Shown: positions 47,236 to 61,446 of the stretch, in pieces
How positions within the stretch are numbered: position 1 is the stretch's first letter
Layout: every line of letters starts with the position of its first letter
DNA from: Congeria kusceri
Lineage: Eukaryota; Mollusca; Bivalvia; Myida; Dreissenidae
Length of the DNA stretch: 64,000 nucleotides
Assembly (NCBI GenBank): GCA_027627225.1
Contig: CM051029.1
Coordinates: forward strand, 77,263,578-77,327,577
Reading direction: 5' to 3'
The notes under the pieces: model-generated
What the model was told of the DNA's origin: nothing
Database searches by the model: none
Seen by the model: only the letters and a program-made list of their open reading frames with translations
Program-made: the position numbers and the translations under genes

Positions 47236-48461
47236 CACAACAATTGCTTTATGATATTTATTCGTGACGATTACTAAGTGTAAGATCTTTATTCATGACT
47301 GTACATAATGTACTACAATACTACAAAAGTTATTCACTTGAAACTTGGAATATATCGTTGTCATCAATTCCAACATCAAGTGCAAAATTCCCCATAACTC
47401 TGTTTTATTTTTTTTCACATAGTTATCCCCCTTTTTTCACATATAGTTTCGGTTAAAGTTTATATTCAAAAGTTGTATAACTTCAAAACTTGATAGGCTA
47501 TTCAGTTGAAACTTGGAATATACCTTTGTCATCAACTACAGCATCAGGTGCCACAATCCACATAACTCTGTTTCGACAGAGTTATGCCCCCTGATCACAT
47601 GTAAGTTGTTGGGGTTAAACGTTTTTTTTTGTTCCAAAGTCTTATAATTTCTAAACTGTATATAGTATTCACTTAAAACTTGGAATACATTTATGAAATT
47701 ATTTCCATAACACAGCTATGTATTTCAACAAATGTATGCCCCTTTAACTTTCCAAAATATTTACCAACTAAAATACTTTGAATAGACGAGCGCGTTGTCC
47801 ACTGACGGCTCTTGTTTGTGTGTTGTATTACCACAATACCTATTTCATATACATTAACTTAACATGTTTGGCAGGTAAACCTACTTACTTTTGGCACAAC
47901 GATACGAGTATAGCTTACCAATATTCAACGAATAAAGTACTGTGCCTAGCATTTTAGTTCCAAATCGGCATGGTTGAATATTACCGTGTATCAATATTGT
48001 TTGTAATTTTAACCAAGTATACTATCGCTATTTGTTATTGTACTTCACGACACCCGACCCCTCCAACTTTCGTTTCATATACACCTGCGATTCCTGCCTC
48101 GTTCTGAACTTATGCGGAAATGTCGTCTGCACGAATTCCCGTTCCACGTCTGCCCTGTGTCATATGTCCCATGTTCGACGACATACGTTAATTGGTCTTT
48201 CGAATAATATGTCCCACGTTTAAATTGGAAACATCTTGTCGGGCTTTAAATGCTGATTAAGGTCAAGTGAATCGTATACCAGAAGTCTACAAACCGGAAG
48301 CAAGTGGTTACTGACTTCTGTCCCTTCCTCCTCCGTATATACCGGTACAGGTGTACCAAGCTTCCGACGAAAACAATGGCACGAACCGTCACTTACGAGC
48401 AGTTGTTTTGCACTGCAACTCTTACCTGCGTTGCGACGAAGAACTCAATGGCCTGCTTCTG

Positions 48462-48583
48462 TTAATTAATTATTATAATTATTATAATTGTTATAATTAT
48501 AATAATAATAATAATTATTATTATTATTATTATTATTTGTATAATTATTATTATCATCATCACCATTATTATTATCATTATTA
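48462..48583. repeat. AAT/ATT microsatellite, copy 4
   Basis: Same allele as copy 3. Confidence 0.9.
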
Positions 48584-48906
48584 GCATAATTATTTTGTTT
48601 GCTGTTGTTTTTATTCCATGTGTTTGTTAGTGTTTGTGACAACACATAATAAGATGTTTGTGGTATTAGAAATTATTTGAAATTGGAATCTCGATGTTCA
48701 TCTTTCTAAATAGATGTATATCTTCCTATTAAATAAAACTACATTAAGCTCAAATAAATGTGCATGATAAACTTACATAAATATGCGTAATGTCAGTGTA
48801 TAGTTTAATATATTACACGATGTGATATGTATTGTTAAATTACTTCCTTTCTGCCCAATTTCTTCCATTAAAATTATTTTTTGCTATTAAAGGAAGCATC
48901 TCACCG

Positions 48907-49070
48907 TGACCACTTTCCCACATGGAGTGTTGCACTAAACATTGTTTGTGTATTTTTGTATGCCTTTTTGTGTTTATATATACTCACATGTTATTACAAA
49001 ATATTTATGTTTTGTAATCTGTGAAACAAATAAAGAGTTGTTTTGTTCTGTTCTGTTCTGTTCTGTTGTT
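48907..49070 (+). mobile_element. Non-LTR retroposon 3' tail, copy 4
   Basis: Same tail and the same number of pentanucleotides. Confidence 0.55.
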
Positions 49071-49403
49071 AGGTAACTGGCTCCAATTTCTCGATTTGGC
49101 ATAAGGAAAACTGGCTTAAGTCTCTTATTTCATCGATAAAAATTACAATTATAACACTATTTTACAACTCACTATATTATTTGTTGTGATTATCTGACAA
49201 ACTTTTCATTCAAAATGTAACACGTCTTGACCACATTATTATGTACACTTTATTTCCATATGAAAATAGAGAAACAAAGTTAATCCTGTTATAACATGCT
49301 TACGAATTTTGAAAATTCGGACCCTGGTTAGCAATTCACCTATCTATCCCAGCACTCTACTCGTGACCATGTTTAATACATACATTCTTATGAGACATAA
49401 AAT

Positions 49404-50115
49404 TTAACTTGTGTTAATGAAAAGGCTTGAGGACATAATGGACAATACTTAGTTTTCGATTTCGTTTTCTTCCTAACAATACCATTTCCAAAACTGAATA
49501 TTGATTTAAAAAAAATAAATATTTTTTTATATGCCATTAAAATGCTTTTATTCGTGATTAATTACTTAGTGTAATATCCATACTCCTAGTCGTTACTCGT
49601 CCGTCCGGTCCTCTCGTCCGTCCATTACGCTTAAATTCTGTCCGCCGCCATTTCACAGTAAGTGGCTGGTAGAATTCCATGGAACTTAAAATAAATATAA
49701 ATTATGTACCAACATAGTGCACGTCAAGTTTCATTTGGATCAGTCCAATTTTCTCTTCTCCAGAGTTATTGCCCTTAATTTAATGAAAAATTACCAATTG
49801 TGTTCATTAAAGTTTATTGGTCCCCTTATGTTGGAAACGGTATGCTTATTCAGCCTTATTTACACATAATTTCAAATATGAACCACTTACAACCACACAT
49901 AATTTCGTTCTGCATAATCAAGCAATACAATAACGTGGCATAAGAACAACATAAGATATTACAGACAACACACTCACAATAAACAAAAAGTTACATAAAA
50001 CACGATGACCATTATGGCTCTTTATCGCTCACCTGAGTATATTAATAAATGGTTTCGGACAAGAAGATTTTCAAAGTTTTCAATATAGCCATATAAGAAA
50101 ATTTGCGCCGCCCCA
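49404..50115. other. Cluster of small indels in copy 4 (likely low-quality consensus)
   Basis: Relative to the other copies there is one 7-bp loss (cgcttta, at about 49407) and seven 1-bp gains: an extra t near 49527 and 49537, an extra base at gtgattaatt (near 49557), ccggtcc (near 49607), gtccaatt (near 49746), accactt (near 49884) and gccccaat (near 50113). There is also a rearranged tattaataaatgg near 50042. The gains and the loss cancel exactly. Such density is absent elsewhere in the array. Confidence 0.75.
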
Positions 50116-50476
50116 ATGGGGCGAATCAAAATATTTTGAAGGAATTTGGAAGCGGATCAACCAAGAAACATTTCTGGCAAATAATACCAAAAATCCAACC
50201 AGTGGTATATACATCATTCCGTCCTCGTTCTGGACACGTCGTCTGCTTGCATTTTTCTCATTCTCACGTGCCAGGTTTTGACTGGATACTTTGCGTACCA
50301 GATAACTGCAAACCGGAAGTCAGGTCTCCCTGAGACTTGCCGCCCTCCCTCGTATAGTCCAGTACACGTGCACCAACAACACGTGCACGATCCTTCCCAT
50401 GATCCCTTACCTGCGTGTGAAAGAGAACAAGAGGATCGGCTCCTAATTTTGCAAAGACCTGTCGATCAGGATAGCG

Positions 50477-50771
50477 TTTGACCTCCCAGTCTCAGAACTT
50501 GATTCTTAAGCATGTGTGTGTAAATTTTATATAGTGCACCGGGATTCTCTGCCATATGGCCATCGCCCCCAGAAGACTTGAAGTGGGTTACGGGGGATAT
50601 TGCAAGATACAGGACACGCCCCGTTCCAGAGGCGACTCTGGGTCTTTTAGTGCCCGGTGTGAAGCACCTAGTACACTGCACCACGGTATAACGTCTCATG
50701 CGAAAGCCGAGTTAGTAGGTTAGGGTGTAACGGGGGCTCGAACCTGAGAACACAGGGTTGTAAAACGTATA
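50477..50771 (-). mobile_element. SINE-like segment, copy 4
   Basis: Identical to copy 1 as far as I can see; the indel cluster upstream stops before it. Confidence 0.35.
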
Positions 50772-50780
50772 ATAAGATGT

Positions 50781-51006
50781 AGGCAATTTCTTACGTGACA
50801 CTCGCTTATTTTTCTATAGACAAAAACAAAATTATCGTTGTTAATCGGCCATTAAACAACTCTTTGTCGTTCTGATGCGTGGCTATTAAACTACTCGGAC
50901 TAATGCCATCGTGGTTTCATTCCTGCGCATCAGAACTTAAAATCGTTGTTTATGGGCCAATGAACAACGATAAATCGAAAATTATTTCTTAAAAAATACT
51001 TTGTGT
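50781..51006. repeat. Small nested inverted-repeat block, copy 4
   Basis: Arms intact. It shares the aatactttgtg variant with copy 3. Confidence 0.85.
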
Positions 51007-51052
51007 ATGATTTTTATTCGCGATTATTACTACGATTTTGATTCATGATAAC

Positions 51053-52270
51053 GTTGATTCATCGCTTGGTTGTATTACGTCATAGCGTCGCTTGGATGTG
51101 TTGCTTTGTTCTTTCGCCTTCTTGCGTTACCTCACTGAGTGGCCTGGTTGTTTTACGTCGTTGTGTCGCCTGGTTGTGTTCAGTAGTTGTGTCGCCTGGT
51201 TGTGTTACGTCTATCTGTCGCCTGGATGTGTAACGTCGTTTTGTCGCCTGGTTGTGTCACATCGTTGTGTCGCCTATATGTGATCTGTCGTTGTGTCACC
51301 TGGTTGTGTTACGTCGTTGTGTGGCCTGATTGTCTCACGTCGTTGTGTCGCCTGGTTGTGTCACGTCGTTGTGTCGCCAGGATGTGATCTGTCGTTGTGT
51401 CGCCTGGTCGTGTCACGTCGTTTTGTCGCCTAGATGTGATATGTCGTTGTGTCGCCTGGTTGTGTCACGTCGTTGTATCGCCTGGATGTGATCTGTCGTT
51501 GTGTCGTCTGGATGTGATCTGTCGTTGTGTCGCCTGGTTGTGTCACGTCGTTGTGTCACCAGGTTCTGTTACGTCGTTGTGTCACCTGATTGTCTCTCGT
51601 CGGTGTGTCGCCTGGTTGTGTCACGCCGTTGTGTCGCCTTGTTGTGTCACGTAGTTGTGTCTCCTGGTTGTGATCTGTCGTTGAGTCGCCTGGTTGTGTC
51701 ACATCGTTGTGTCACCAGGTTCTGTTACGTCGTTGTGTCACCCGATTGTCTTACGTCGTTGTGTTGTCTGGTTGTGTCACGGCGTTGTGTCGCCTTGTTG
51801 TGTAACGTCGTTGTGTCGCCTGGTTGTGATCTGTCGTTGTTTCGCCTGGTTGTGTTACGTCGTTGTGTCGCCTGGTTGTGTTCCGTCATTGTGTCACCTG
51901 GTTGTGTTACGGCATTTTGACGCCTGGTTGTGCTCCGTTGTTTTTGTCACCAGGTTGGGTTCCGTCATTGTGTCACGTGGTTGTGTTTCGTCGTTTTTTC
52001 ACCAGGTTGGGTTCCCTCGTTGTATCACCTGGTTATGTTCCGTCGTTGTATCACCTGGTTGTGTAACGGCGTTGTGTCACCAGGTTGGTTTCCGTCGTTG
52101 TGTTGCTTGATTGTTTTCCGTCGTTGTTTTGCTTGGTTGTGTTACGTCGTTGTGTTGCTTGGTTGTGCTACGTGGTTCTGTCGCTTGGTTGTGTGACGTC
52201 GTAGTGTCGCCGGGTTTTGTCACGCCGTTGTTTCGCCTGATTGTGTTACATCGCTGTGTCGCCTGATTGT
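51053..52270 (+). repeat. 26-bp minisatellite A, copy 4
   Basis: Same monomer loss as copy 3. Confidence 0.95.
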
Positions 52271-52747
52271 AGTTAAATAGACTGTCACGGTGCGCACTTT
52301 TCTTGTTATTGGACTTTGACGTTATTTCGAAGTCTATATTGATGCGACTTGCCTCGCTTCGGTTATATCATGTACGTTTGTTGATAACATTACGCTATTT
52401 ACTGTTGTTCAAATGCAACGATATTTCCTGCGTGTGTGTGTATTATTTAAAGTAACAGTATATAGTTTAATGCCGAATTATTGAAACGGTTTAGTGAATA
52501 CCGGTATGTTTTATTTCATTCGTGTTTTACACGGGTTTTTTTTCGGACACACCTCGTGTGCTTTGCAGTTATATGTAGATTCGTTAATATTTAGGAAGTG
52601 CTGTATATTGTGCATATAATTAACACATTTTCCTTATTTTTACGTCGGAAAATTGTGCTCCAAATTTTAAGGTCAGCAGTTTATGGTGAGGAAAATGTTG
52701 GTTAAAGAGTGTGGAAGAACAAACATTGCACTACTACAATCATTATA

Positions 52748-53766
52748 CTGGCGCAGTGCCTAAATCCGCCACATTTGGGGGGTATTTTTACGATATTTTC
52801 AAAAGTAATTAACCAATCAAAACAAACATTAACATAAATCAAGTAAGGTTTAATGTGCATTTGCTGGCGTGTTTCGGTTACATTTCGAGTACTTGGCATA
52901 GACAAAATAATTAGCGAGATTGAAGAGTCGAACATTGTAAAAACAATTAGCGTGGGAGTGCCTAAATCCGCCACCCCTCTTTAAAATTGCTTGAAATTGA
53001 TATTTTTCTATGTAATCCGTTTGCAAGCAATTTCTATTGAGTTTAAAACAAAAAACACTTTCTTTTTCGGATATCATTTTCAAGTGTTTGTAAAAAAACA
53101 TGGTGATCCGAAGACGCTTGGTGAAAAATCGTAGATACAGAACTGTTGTACATTTGACTATTGTTTTAAGTCAAGCTTTCATGATTAAGCAGTTCGGTGT
53201 TTGTTGTTAATACATTATTCAATTTTTTTTTTTTTAAACAAACTTCTTTATATTTATAATATAATAAATCAGTTGTATATGGCTCTAAAACTGAGGCCCT
53301 GCGGATGAAAGTGGGTGGGGGGGGGGGGTAAGTAATGCGCTTTTATGCGGCGAGAAATTAAGTGACTTCTATATAATGCGCTGTGCATGCAATTTTTCCG
53401 CATTTAATTATATTTATTGCCAATAAATAACTGATGTTTTTATGTTGCACATACTAACATGGACATAATATTAATACACAATAATTAAATTTTAATGTGG
53501 ATACCACGCGGTGCTTCAAAATTGCGCGTGCGCAGTATGAGATGGATTCCCCCCGTGCAATTCATTTTCATTTAGGGGTCATTGACAAAACAATTGGATT
53601 AAATATTGATTTACTCAACATATCGAGAAGAAAATTCGTCAGCAGTGTTCAGAAAAACGTCTGATTGATCCATACAAATCAACAAAAAAGTAATCGTTGT
53701 GATACAAACACTGATGTGGATGGGGTGCCGAATTTAGGACAGAGGCGGTTTTAGGCACTGCGCCAG
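52748..53766. mobile_element. Mariner-type non-autonomous element, copy 4
   Basis: Ends intact. It is one base longer at a G tract (gtgggtggggg near 53315, where the other copies read gtgggtgggtggg). It also has private changes ataatgcgctg and acacaataatt nearby, which break the 78-codon minus frame of the other copies. Confidence 0.85.
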
Positions 53767-54195
53767 TACGTACATTTTGTGATCTGTTGATCAACTGCAC
53801 TCGGGCTGTAGTCTAACAGTGTCCATATACAACACATTTAGGCAATAATGATCAAGCATATGGGTTTGCAGTTTATACAGTTTTTTCAAGGGTTTGATTT
53901 GCTGAAACTTTTAATCAATCAGATTTCGCAAACTAACAACCATATTTAAACATTGACCAAATGTGTGTCACCCGAATAGATTATAATGAAAATTATGGTC
54001 CTCCAGAGGTCTTATAGCGCCTCCTGTCCGCGTGTTCGGCGATACACGATCTAGTACATCTTTCCAGCCTCGTGCTGGACACGTGCAACTGTTGTCTGCA
54101 TAATTTAACGTCTGCCTAATTGTCGTCTGCACCATGTCAATTGTCCCATTGCTAAACCGGAACATCCGTGTCGTGGATGAAATACGGGTTAAATT

Positions 54196-54599
54196 TTGTT
54201 ACGTCTTTGCATCATTTGGTTTTGTCACGTCGTTGCGCCTTTTGATTGTGTCTCTACGTTGCATCGTTTGGTTGTGTTACGTCGTTGCATCGTGTGGGTT
54301 TGTCACGTCTTTGCGCCTTTTGGTTGTGTCTCTTCGTTGCATCGTTTGTTTATGTTACGTCGTTGCGTTGTTTGGTTGTGTTACGTCGTTGCGTTGTTTT
54401 GTTGTGTCACCTCAATGCGTCGTTTGGTTGTGTCACTTCAATGCGTCGTTTGGTTGTGTCACTTCAATGCGTCGTTTGGTTATGTCACGTCGTTGCATCG
54501 TTTGATTGTGTTACGTCGTTGCATCGTTTGGTTATGTCACGTCGTTGCATGTTGCATCGTTTGGGTATGTCATGTCGTTGAATCGTTTGGTTGTGACAA
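54196..54599 (+). repeat. 26-bp minisatellite B, copy 4
   Basis: Same variants as copy 1 (gtttatgttacg; atgttgcatcg), although its neighbour is copy 3. Confidence 0.93.
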
Positions 54600-54965
54600 T
54601 TTTGTGTTGTAATGCTGAATTGAAAAGTATCGTCACATGACTGGCATTTTCCAGCACGAGTGAGCACCTTTAATGTTTGTATCGCTTCATTAAGTAATGC
54701 ACGGAATTATACAGGAAATATACGAGGGGTGTCCAAAATGTTCATGTACTGATACTTCGGTTAATTGTTGTTGTATACAAAGTGCATATATCGCACATGT
54801 ATATACAAAATCGATTAGAGCATTTTAATGTCTGAAGCTGTCATATTTAATTAGCAAAACCATTTTGAAATTCAGTTAATACGGATGTATATTGTATAGA
54901 AACGCATTTCAGAGGAAGAGACCGGGAATCGCAGACACATACAAACTCCGTAATTTTGCAGTTTT

Positions 54966-55436
54966 AAGCTGGGGCCAACCTTAAAAAATTGTTTGTTTGC
55001 CTTGGCCTACCCAAGGTAGCTGGTAGGTAGGCAATGTTTTTATGCAAATTCATTACTGATCCATTTGGAGCCAAAATATAGCGTATAATACAGACATTGC
55101 TTTGGATAATATAATAAAGTGTCTGTTGATATATTGACAAAGAGGCCGTTGTTTTCACAAGTTTCATAAAACATGAATAGAATTGCATTTTGGTATAGCC
55201 TATTTTAAGCAAGGGTCTAGCTGATACAGTTAATTTTATTAACCCATTGGAAAACGACCGAAATGAAAGAAGAGCGAGCTTTTATTTAACCCAAATAAAA
55301 ATACGAATCCGAAAAGAATATTCGGATTAAAAAAAAAACTGGCTTGATTTAACAAAGAAAAAACTTTTGAGTATGGGCTTTTTCGTCAGGTAGGTAGGCA
55401 ATGGCAAAGAAAGTTATTTTTTTTTTAGCCTGGCTT
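54966..55436. mobile_element. 471-bp MITE, copy 4
   Basis: Ends and GTTTT flanks are intact. Confidence 0.65.
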
Positions 55437-55661
55437 GTTTTGTCATGTGATTCACAAAAAGTGAATTCATCGATACAATCGTTTCATCTGCAACAGAATC
55501 ATGGTTGTATAACATGTTAACAACGGTGAGGTATTAACTAAATGTAACTAAAGAACCAGACTCACATGAAGTTCTCTATAAATCACGGGCACGTGTTTTA
55601 CCATAATACGTTGTTGTTGCTTTATCTTTAATGACCCTTTCAAATATATCTTATTAAATTA

Positions 55662-56626
55662 TATAAACTTTAACTGTGGAGAAAACTACCGGTAAGTTTG
55701 GTCGCATGTTTTTGGCGTCACGCATTCGTGTATAATTAAGAAATAATTTTCGATTTTGAGTTGCTTATCTGTAAATAAACAACGGTTTTGAGTTCTGATG
55801 TTATTCCCAATTTTTTCGATAGACAAAGAACACAGTTATCGTTGTTAAACTACCCAATGAACAATGCAAAAATATGTCCCGATTCTGAGTGGAGACTAAA
55901 AAAATATAGTTTTCGTTACCATTGCAAAACTATTTTTCAAGTCATTGTTAAAATCGAAAAAAAAAACGCATTATGGTTGTTAATCGGCCAATAATGTTTT
56001 TTGTCGTTCTGATGCGTGGTTATTTAACCCTTTAATGCATACGCACCAGATCGTTGTTTATTGGCAGATAAACAACGAAAAATCGAAAATTTAATCGAAT
56101 CGATTCTTAAATATAAGTGCATCAGAACGAAAAATCTTTGTTTATTACAAATAAAAAATGATAAAGCGAAAATTATTTCGATTCTTACATGACATGACAA
56201 TATATTCTGCAATTACAATGACAATTACAATGAGAACTATAGTTCACAGTTTCGAAACTACTTTTGCGATTTGTTTGTTGGCTATTTAACAACGGAATTA
56301 TTTCTTGTTTTTCTTTAGAAATCAATATTCTAACGTGACAAGCGCCATGTTTTATATTGTTAAAGAACAAAATTTACCGTTGTTAAACTACGGTACCAAG
56401 AAACACCACGAAACAAATAGTCCCGAAACTGTAAACAATATTTCTGATTGTAATTGCGGAATTTGTTGTCAGGTCATGTTAGAATCGAACTAATCTTCGC
56501 ATTATCGTTGTTTATCGGCTAATAAACAACGATTTGTCGTTCTAACGCCCTCGTGGTTTAATTTCTACGCATCAAAACTCAAAATCGTTGTTTATTAGCC
56601 GATCAACAACTCTAAATTTAAAATTA
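55662..56626. repeat. Large nested inverted-repeat block, copy 4
   Basis: Collinear with copy 2; no further difference noticed. Confidence 0.82.
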
Positions 56627-57514
56627 TTTCATAAGTATATTTTACATGTTCTATAGCGAATGAATGAAATTTGTTTCGATGAAAATATTCACTCTCTATT
56701 CCCAAATACTATAATCCTGACCTAGGTGCAACTCCGTCATGTTGCATATTGACTGGTACACGTGCACCATGTTTTTCGACGAAGGAGGAGAATACGATTC
56801 GCTACTTGTGTGGCTGATTTACGCTTCTGAGTAGTGTTTCTCATTCCCGTCCCCGCACAAACTCATGATAGCTAAACAATCTTCAAAGGCGCGACACATG
56901 GGCCTATATTTAGAAAGAATTGAAAATATGTTAAAACACCACCACCATCAACAACACCAACAACCATTTATTAGCTTTTAAGCATACTGTTGCTTTTTAG
57001 CCATATGCAAAACACAAGTGCTATACAGGATGAGCAAAATATGGAATTAGGTAATAAAAGAAGTTAACAAAAAATATTATATAACTCGAACAAAGTAATA
57101 AATGTCACAGTCCTTTGGAACATATGCTCGATAAATACTATTAATGGAATATAATTGCGAATATAACTCCTATTATAGAATTTCTGAATTTTCGAACATT
57201 TATAAATACCAGCATTTAGCTGTTAACTTGGAGAGCAAATATCTTAAGGACTTAACAAAAATAATTATTGTTTTCACTACCTCTTCCGATTGAAAAACAA
57301 TGGCCACGACTTTAAATATTGTTGACTTCTTTCATGTGAATGGACCATTCTGAAACTGAAACGCGAGGCTCCGAATCGTGCGTGTGTAACCTCACAACTA
57401 GGCTGCACACAATATTTTAATGGTATGCGTCCCTTTGTTCAGTTTTTGCTTGTAATTTCTAATAAAATGTTGATAATTTTTATAATAATTGCTTTATTTA
57501 TGATATTTATTTAT

Positions 57515-58172
57515 GGCCCGTATTCGCCAATCTATTCTTAGACTTAAGACGCAATAATAAAGAATATTCTTGAAACTGTTCTGTTCAAAGTAAACCGTTT
57601 ACTTGAATCTGTCTAGGTATTCAGCAACTCATATTACAGAGTTCTTTATTTAGAACGATTTGTAAAAGTGTGTATGTACGATCATTCCTTTATTTATTTA
57701 AGAATCAATTATTTAAGAATACTAGAAAACAGATGAAAGTGACAAAATAACTTGAAAGCAGACATATAAACATAAACGTGACGAATACAATATCGAATGA
57801 GTCAACAAATACGATTTTCGACTTTTGCATCGTTTATTAGTGTTCTGTAACCTAAAATAACTGTACAGTAAACGTATATACATGTATTGGAGTTTCTGGC
57901 TGTACAGCCTAAAACTAGTTTCTGAAAAAAAAAAGTAGTTAACTATGCGTTTTTCAACAATAGTTCATATTAACTTTTCTTTCATTTTAAATCGAAGTAT
58001 ATGGAAATTAATTATTAGTTGTTTAATTTATGCAAATATATCTGTTGTAAAATCGAACATATACTCTTTAATGACAATGGTGACATTGGTACCGAGCATA
58101 TTTGCGAAGTATTTTTATTGAGTCTGAGTCTATTCGTTATTCTTAAGTCTAAGAACAGGTTGGTGAATAAGT
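57515..58172. mobile_element. TIR element at the unit start, copy 5
   Basis: Both ends are present. It shares the copy-4 variants in its left half. Confidence 0.65.
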
Positions 58173-58621
58173 TCTTATATGTCAGGTTCATGATTATTTC
58201 TAGAAATCTTAATTTGATTACAACATACCTACAATCAAGCATGAATGTCAAAAATTGAGTTTTATAGTGAGGCCAAACCGGGCAACGGTTTCACAAAAGT
58301 TAGGTAGGGTCGGGTTTAAGTTTGTTTTTACTTTTTGTAAAGACACGTTATATACGGAAATACGGATTTCACGTAAAAAAACAATCTTCAATAAAAACTT
58401 TAGGGTCGGTGGGTTTTCGCTAGGTGAATAGGGTTGCCCGAAACACATAAAAAAATGGCCTGATTTCGGAAGAGAAAGGGCAATTACTATCATTGTAAAC
58501 GTCGGAATCAGAAGTCGTGGGTTTGTTACTGATTATTTTTGTAATGCATTCAAGTGCATTTTGTCGCAGTGCTTGAACGTTTGAACAAATAGAAAGCATA
58601 GATAATATTGTTCATGTTATT

Positions 58622-59776
58622 AGCTCGACTATTCACAGAATAGTTGGAGCTATACTATTCACCCGTTCGTCGGCGTCGGCGTAATGCTCCGGTTAAGGTT
58701 TGCGTGCAACAACTCCATATCTCTATATGTACTACAGATATTCAATTGAAACTTCACATTATGAAGGATCATTTTGTGAGATCACTGACCAGAGCCCATA
58801 ACTCTGACCTGCAATTTAGCAGAAATATGCCACTTTTTGAACTTAAAAACATAGGTTAAAGTTTGCGTGCAACAACTTCATATCTCTATAACTCGAGAAA
58901 GGATCGAGCTATTGTAATGAAACTTCACTCATAGATACCTTATAGCAAGGCCTCACTTGGGATTGCATATGGGGTGGCTGGGATCAAGGTCAATGTCACT
59001 GTTACTAAAAATAGAAAAACGGTTTCCGCTCAAAAACTTCAGAACGCATTGAGATATTTTAATGAAACTTAATACATAGATACCTTATATCGAGACCTCG
59101 CTTGGGATTGCATATGGGGTGGGTGGGGTCGTGGTCTTTTGGATTAAGTTTATATTCAAAAGTCTTGTATTTTCAAATCAACATAAGTTATTCACATGAA
59201 ACTTTAATTGTACATTTGTAACTCCAACATCAGGTGCAACATATCCCATATTTCTGTTTTGTATTTTGACAGAGGTATGCCTCTTTTTCAAAATGATTTT
59301 CTGGTTGAAGATTATATTTAAAAGTCTTATGACTTCAACACTACAAAGTTATTCACCTGAAACTTTGAATGCACCTTTGTCATTAACTGCAGCATCAGGG
59401 ACAATATTCCCCATAACTCTGTTTTGTATCTTAAAAAAGAGTTATGCTCCTTTTTTACTTACGTTTTCTGGTTAAAGTTTATATTCAGAAGTCTTATACC
59501 TTGAAATCTAAATGTGTTATTCACTTAAACCTCGAATTATGTTTCAGTTACAATCTCCGTAACTCTGGTTTGTATTTGTACAGAGGTATGCCCACTTTTT
59601 ACATATTTTTTGTGGTTAAAGTTTTTATTCCGAATTCTTAAAAGTTATAAACTATATAAGGTTTTCATTTAAAAGTGTTGTATTTCAACAAATGTATGCC
59701 CCTTCCACTTTTCGATATATGTACCAACTGAAATACTTCGAATAGTCGAGCGTGCTGTCCTCTGACAGCTCTTGTT
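58622..59776 (+). mobile_element. AGCTCGAC-family repeat, copy 5
   Basis: Same ends. It carries caaatgtatgcc and ttaaaagttata, as copies 1 and 2. Confidence 0.75.
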
Positions 59777-61001
59777 CACAACAATTGCTTTATGATATTT
59801 ATTCGTGACGATTACTAAGTGTAAGATCTTTATTCATGACTGTACATAATGTACTACAATACTACAAAAGTTATTCACTTGAAACTTGGAATATATCGTT
59901 GTCATCAATTCCAACATCAAGTGCAAAATTCCCCATAACTCTGTTTTATTTTTTTTCACATAGTTATCCCCCTTTTTTCACATATAGTTTCGGTTAAAGT
60001 TTATATTCAAAAGTTGTATAACTTCAAAACTTGATAGGCTATTAAGTTGAAACTTGGAATATACCTTTGTCATCAACTACAGCATCAGGTGCCACAATCC
60101 ACATAACTCTGTTTCGACAGAGTTATGCCCCCTGATCACATGTAAGTTGTTGGGGTTAAACGTTTTTTTTGTTCCAAAGTCTTATAATTTCTAAACTGTA
60201 TATAGTATTCACTTAAAACTTGGAATAAATTTATGAAATTATTTCCATAACACAGCTATGTATTTCAACAAATGTATGCCCCTTTAACTTTCCAAAATAT
60301 TTACCAACTAAAATACTTTGAATAGACGAGCGCGTTGTCCACTGACGGCTCTTGTTTGTGTGTTGTATTACCACAATACCTATTTCATATACATTAACTT
60401 AACATGTTTGGCAGGTAAACCTACTTACTTTTGGCACAACGATACGAGTATAGCTTACCAATATTCAACGAATAAAGTACTGTGCCTAGCATTTTAGTTC
60501 CAAATCGGCATGGTTGAATATTACCGTGTATCAATATTGTTTGTAATTTTAACCAAGTATACTATCGCTATTTGTTATTGTACTTCACGACACCCGACCC
60601 CTCCAACTTTCGTTTCATATACACCTGCGATTCCTGCCTCGTTCTGAACTTATGCGGAAATGTCGTCTGCACGAATTCCCGTTCCACGTCTGCCCTGTGT
60701 CATATGTCCCATGTTCGACGACATACGTTAATTGGTCTTTCGAATAATATGTCCCACGTTTAAATTGGAAACATCTTGTCGGGCTTTAAATGCTGATTAA
60801 GGTCAAGTGAATCGTATACCAGAAGTCTACAAACCGGAAGCAAGTGGTTACTGACTTCTGTCCCTTCCTCCTCCGTATATACCGGTACAGGTGTACCAAG
60901 CTTCCGACGAAAACAATGGCACGAACCGTCACTTACGAGCAGTTGTTTTGCACTGCAACTCTTACCTGCGTTGCGACGAAGAACTCAATGGCCTGCTTCT
61001 G

Positions 61002-61123
61002 TTAATTAATTATTATAATTATTATAATTGTTATAATTATAATAATAATAATAATTATTATTATTATTATTATTATTTGTATAATTATTATTATCATCAT
61101 CACCATTATTATTATCATTATTA
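61002..61123. repeat. AAT/ATT microsatellite, copy 5
   Basis: Same allele as copies 3 and 4. Confidence 0.9.
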
Positions 61124-61446
61124 GCATAATTATTTTGTTTGCTGTTGTTTTTATTCCATGTGTTTGTTAGTGTTTGTGACAACACATAATAAGATGTTTG
61201 TGGTATTAGAAATTATTTGAAATTGGAATCTCGATGTTCATCTTTCTAAATAGATGTATATCTTCCTATTAAATAAAACTACATTAAGCTCAAATAAATG
61301 TGCATGATAAACTTACATAAATATGCGTAATGTCAGTGTATAGTTTAATATATTACACGATGTGATATGTATTGTTAAATTACTTCCTTTCTGCCCAATT
61401 TCTTCCATTAAAATTATTTTTTGCTATTAAAGGAAGCATCTCACCG

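Larger units (their letters stand above)
44974..57514. repeat. 12.55-kb macrosatellite unit, copy 4 (12,541 bp)
   Basis: It is collinear with the others. It lacks the 26-bp monomer (as copy 3) and the 8-bp duplication (as copy 1). The variants cagcaactcatattac and cattcctttatt near 45085-45150 are shared with copy 5. A cluster of small indels at about 49404-50115 is unlike the rest of the copy. Confidence 0.95.
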
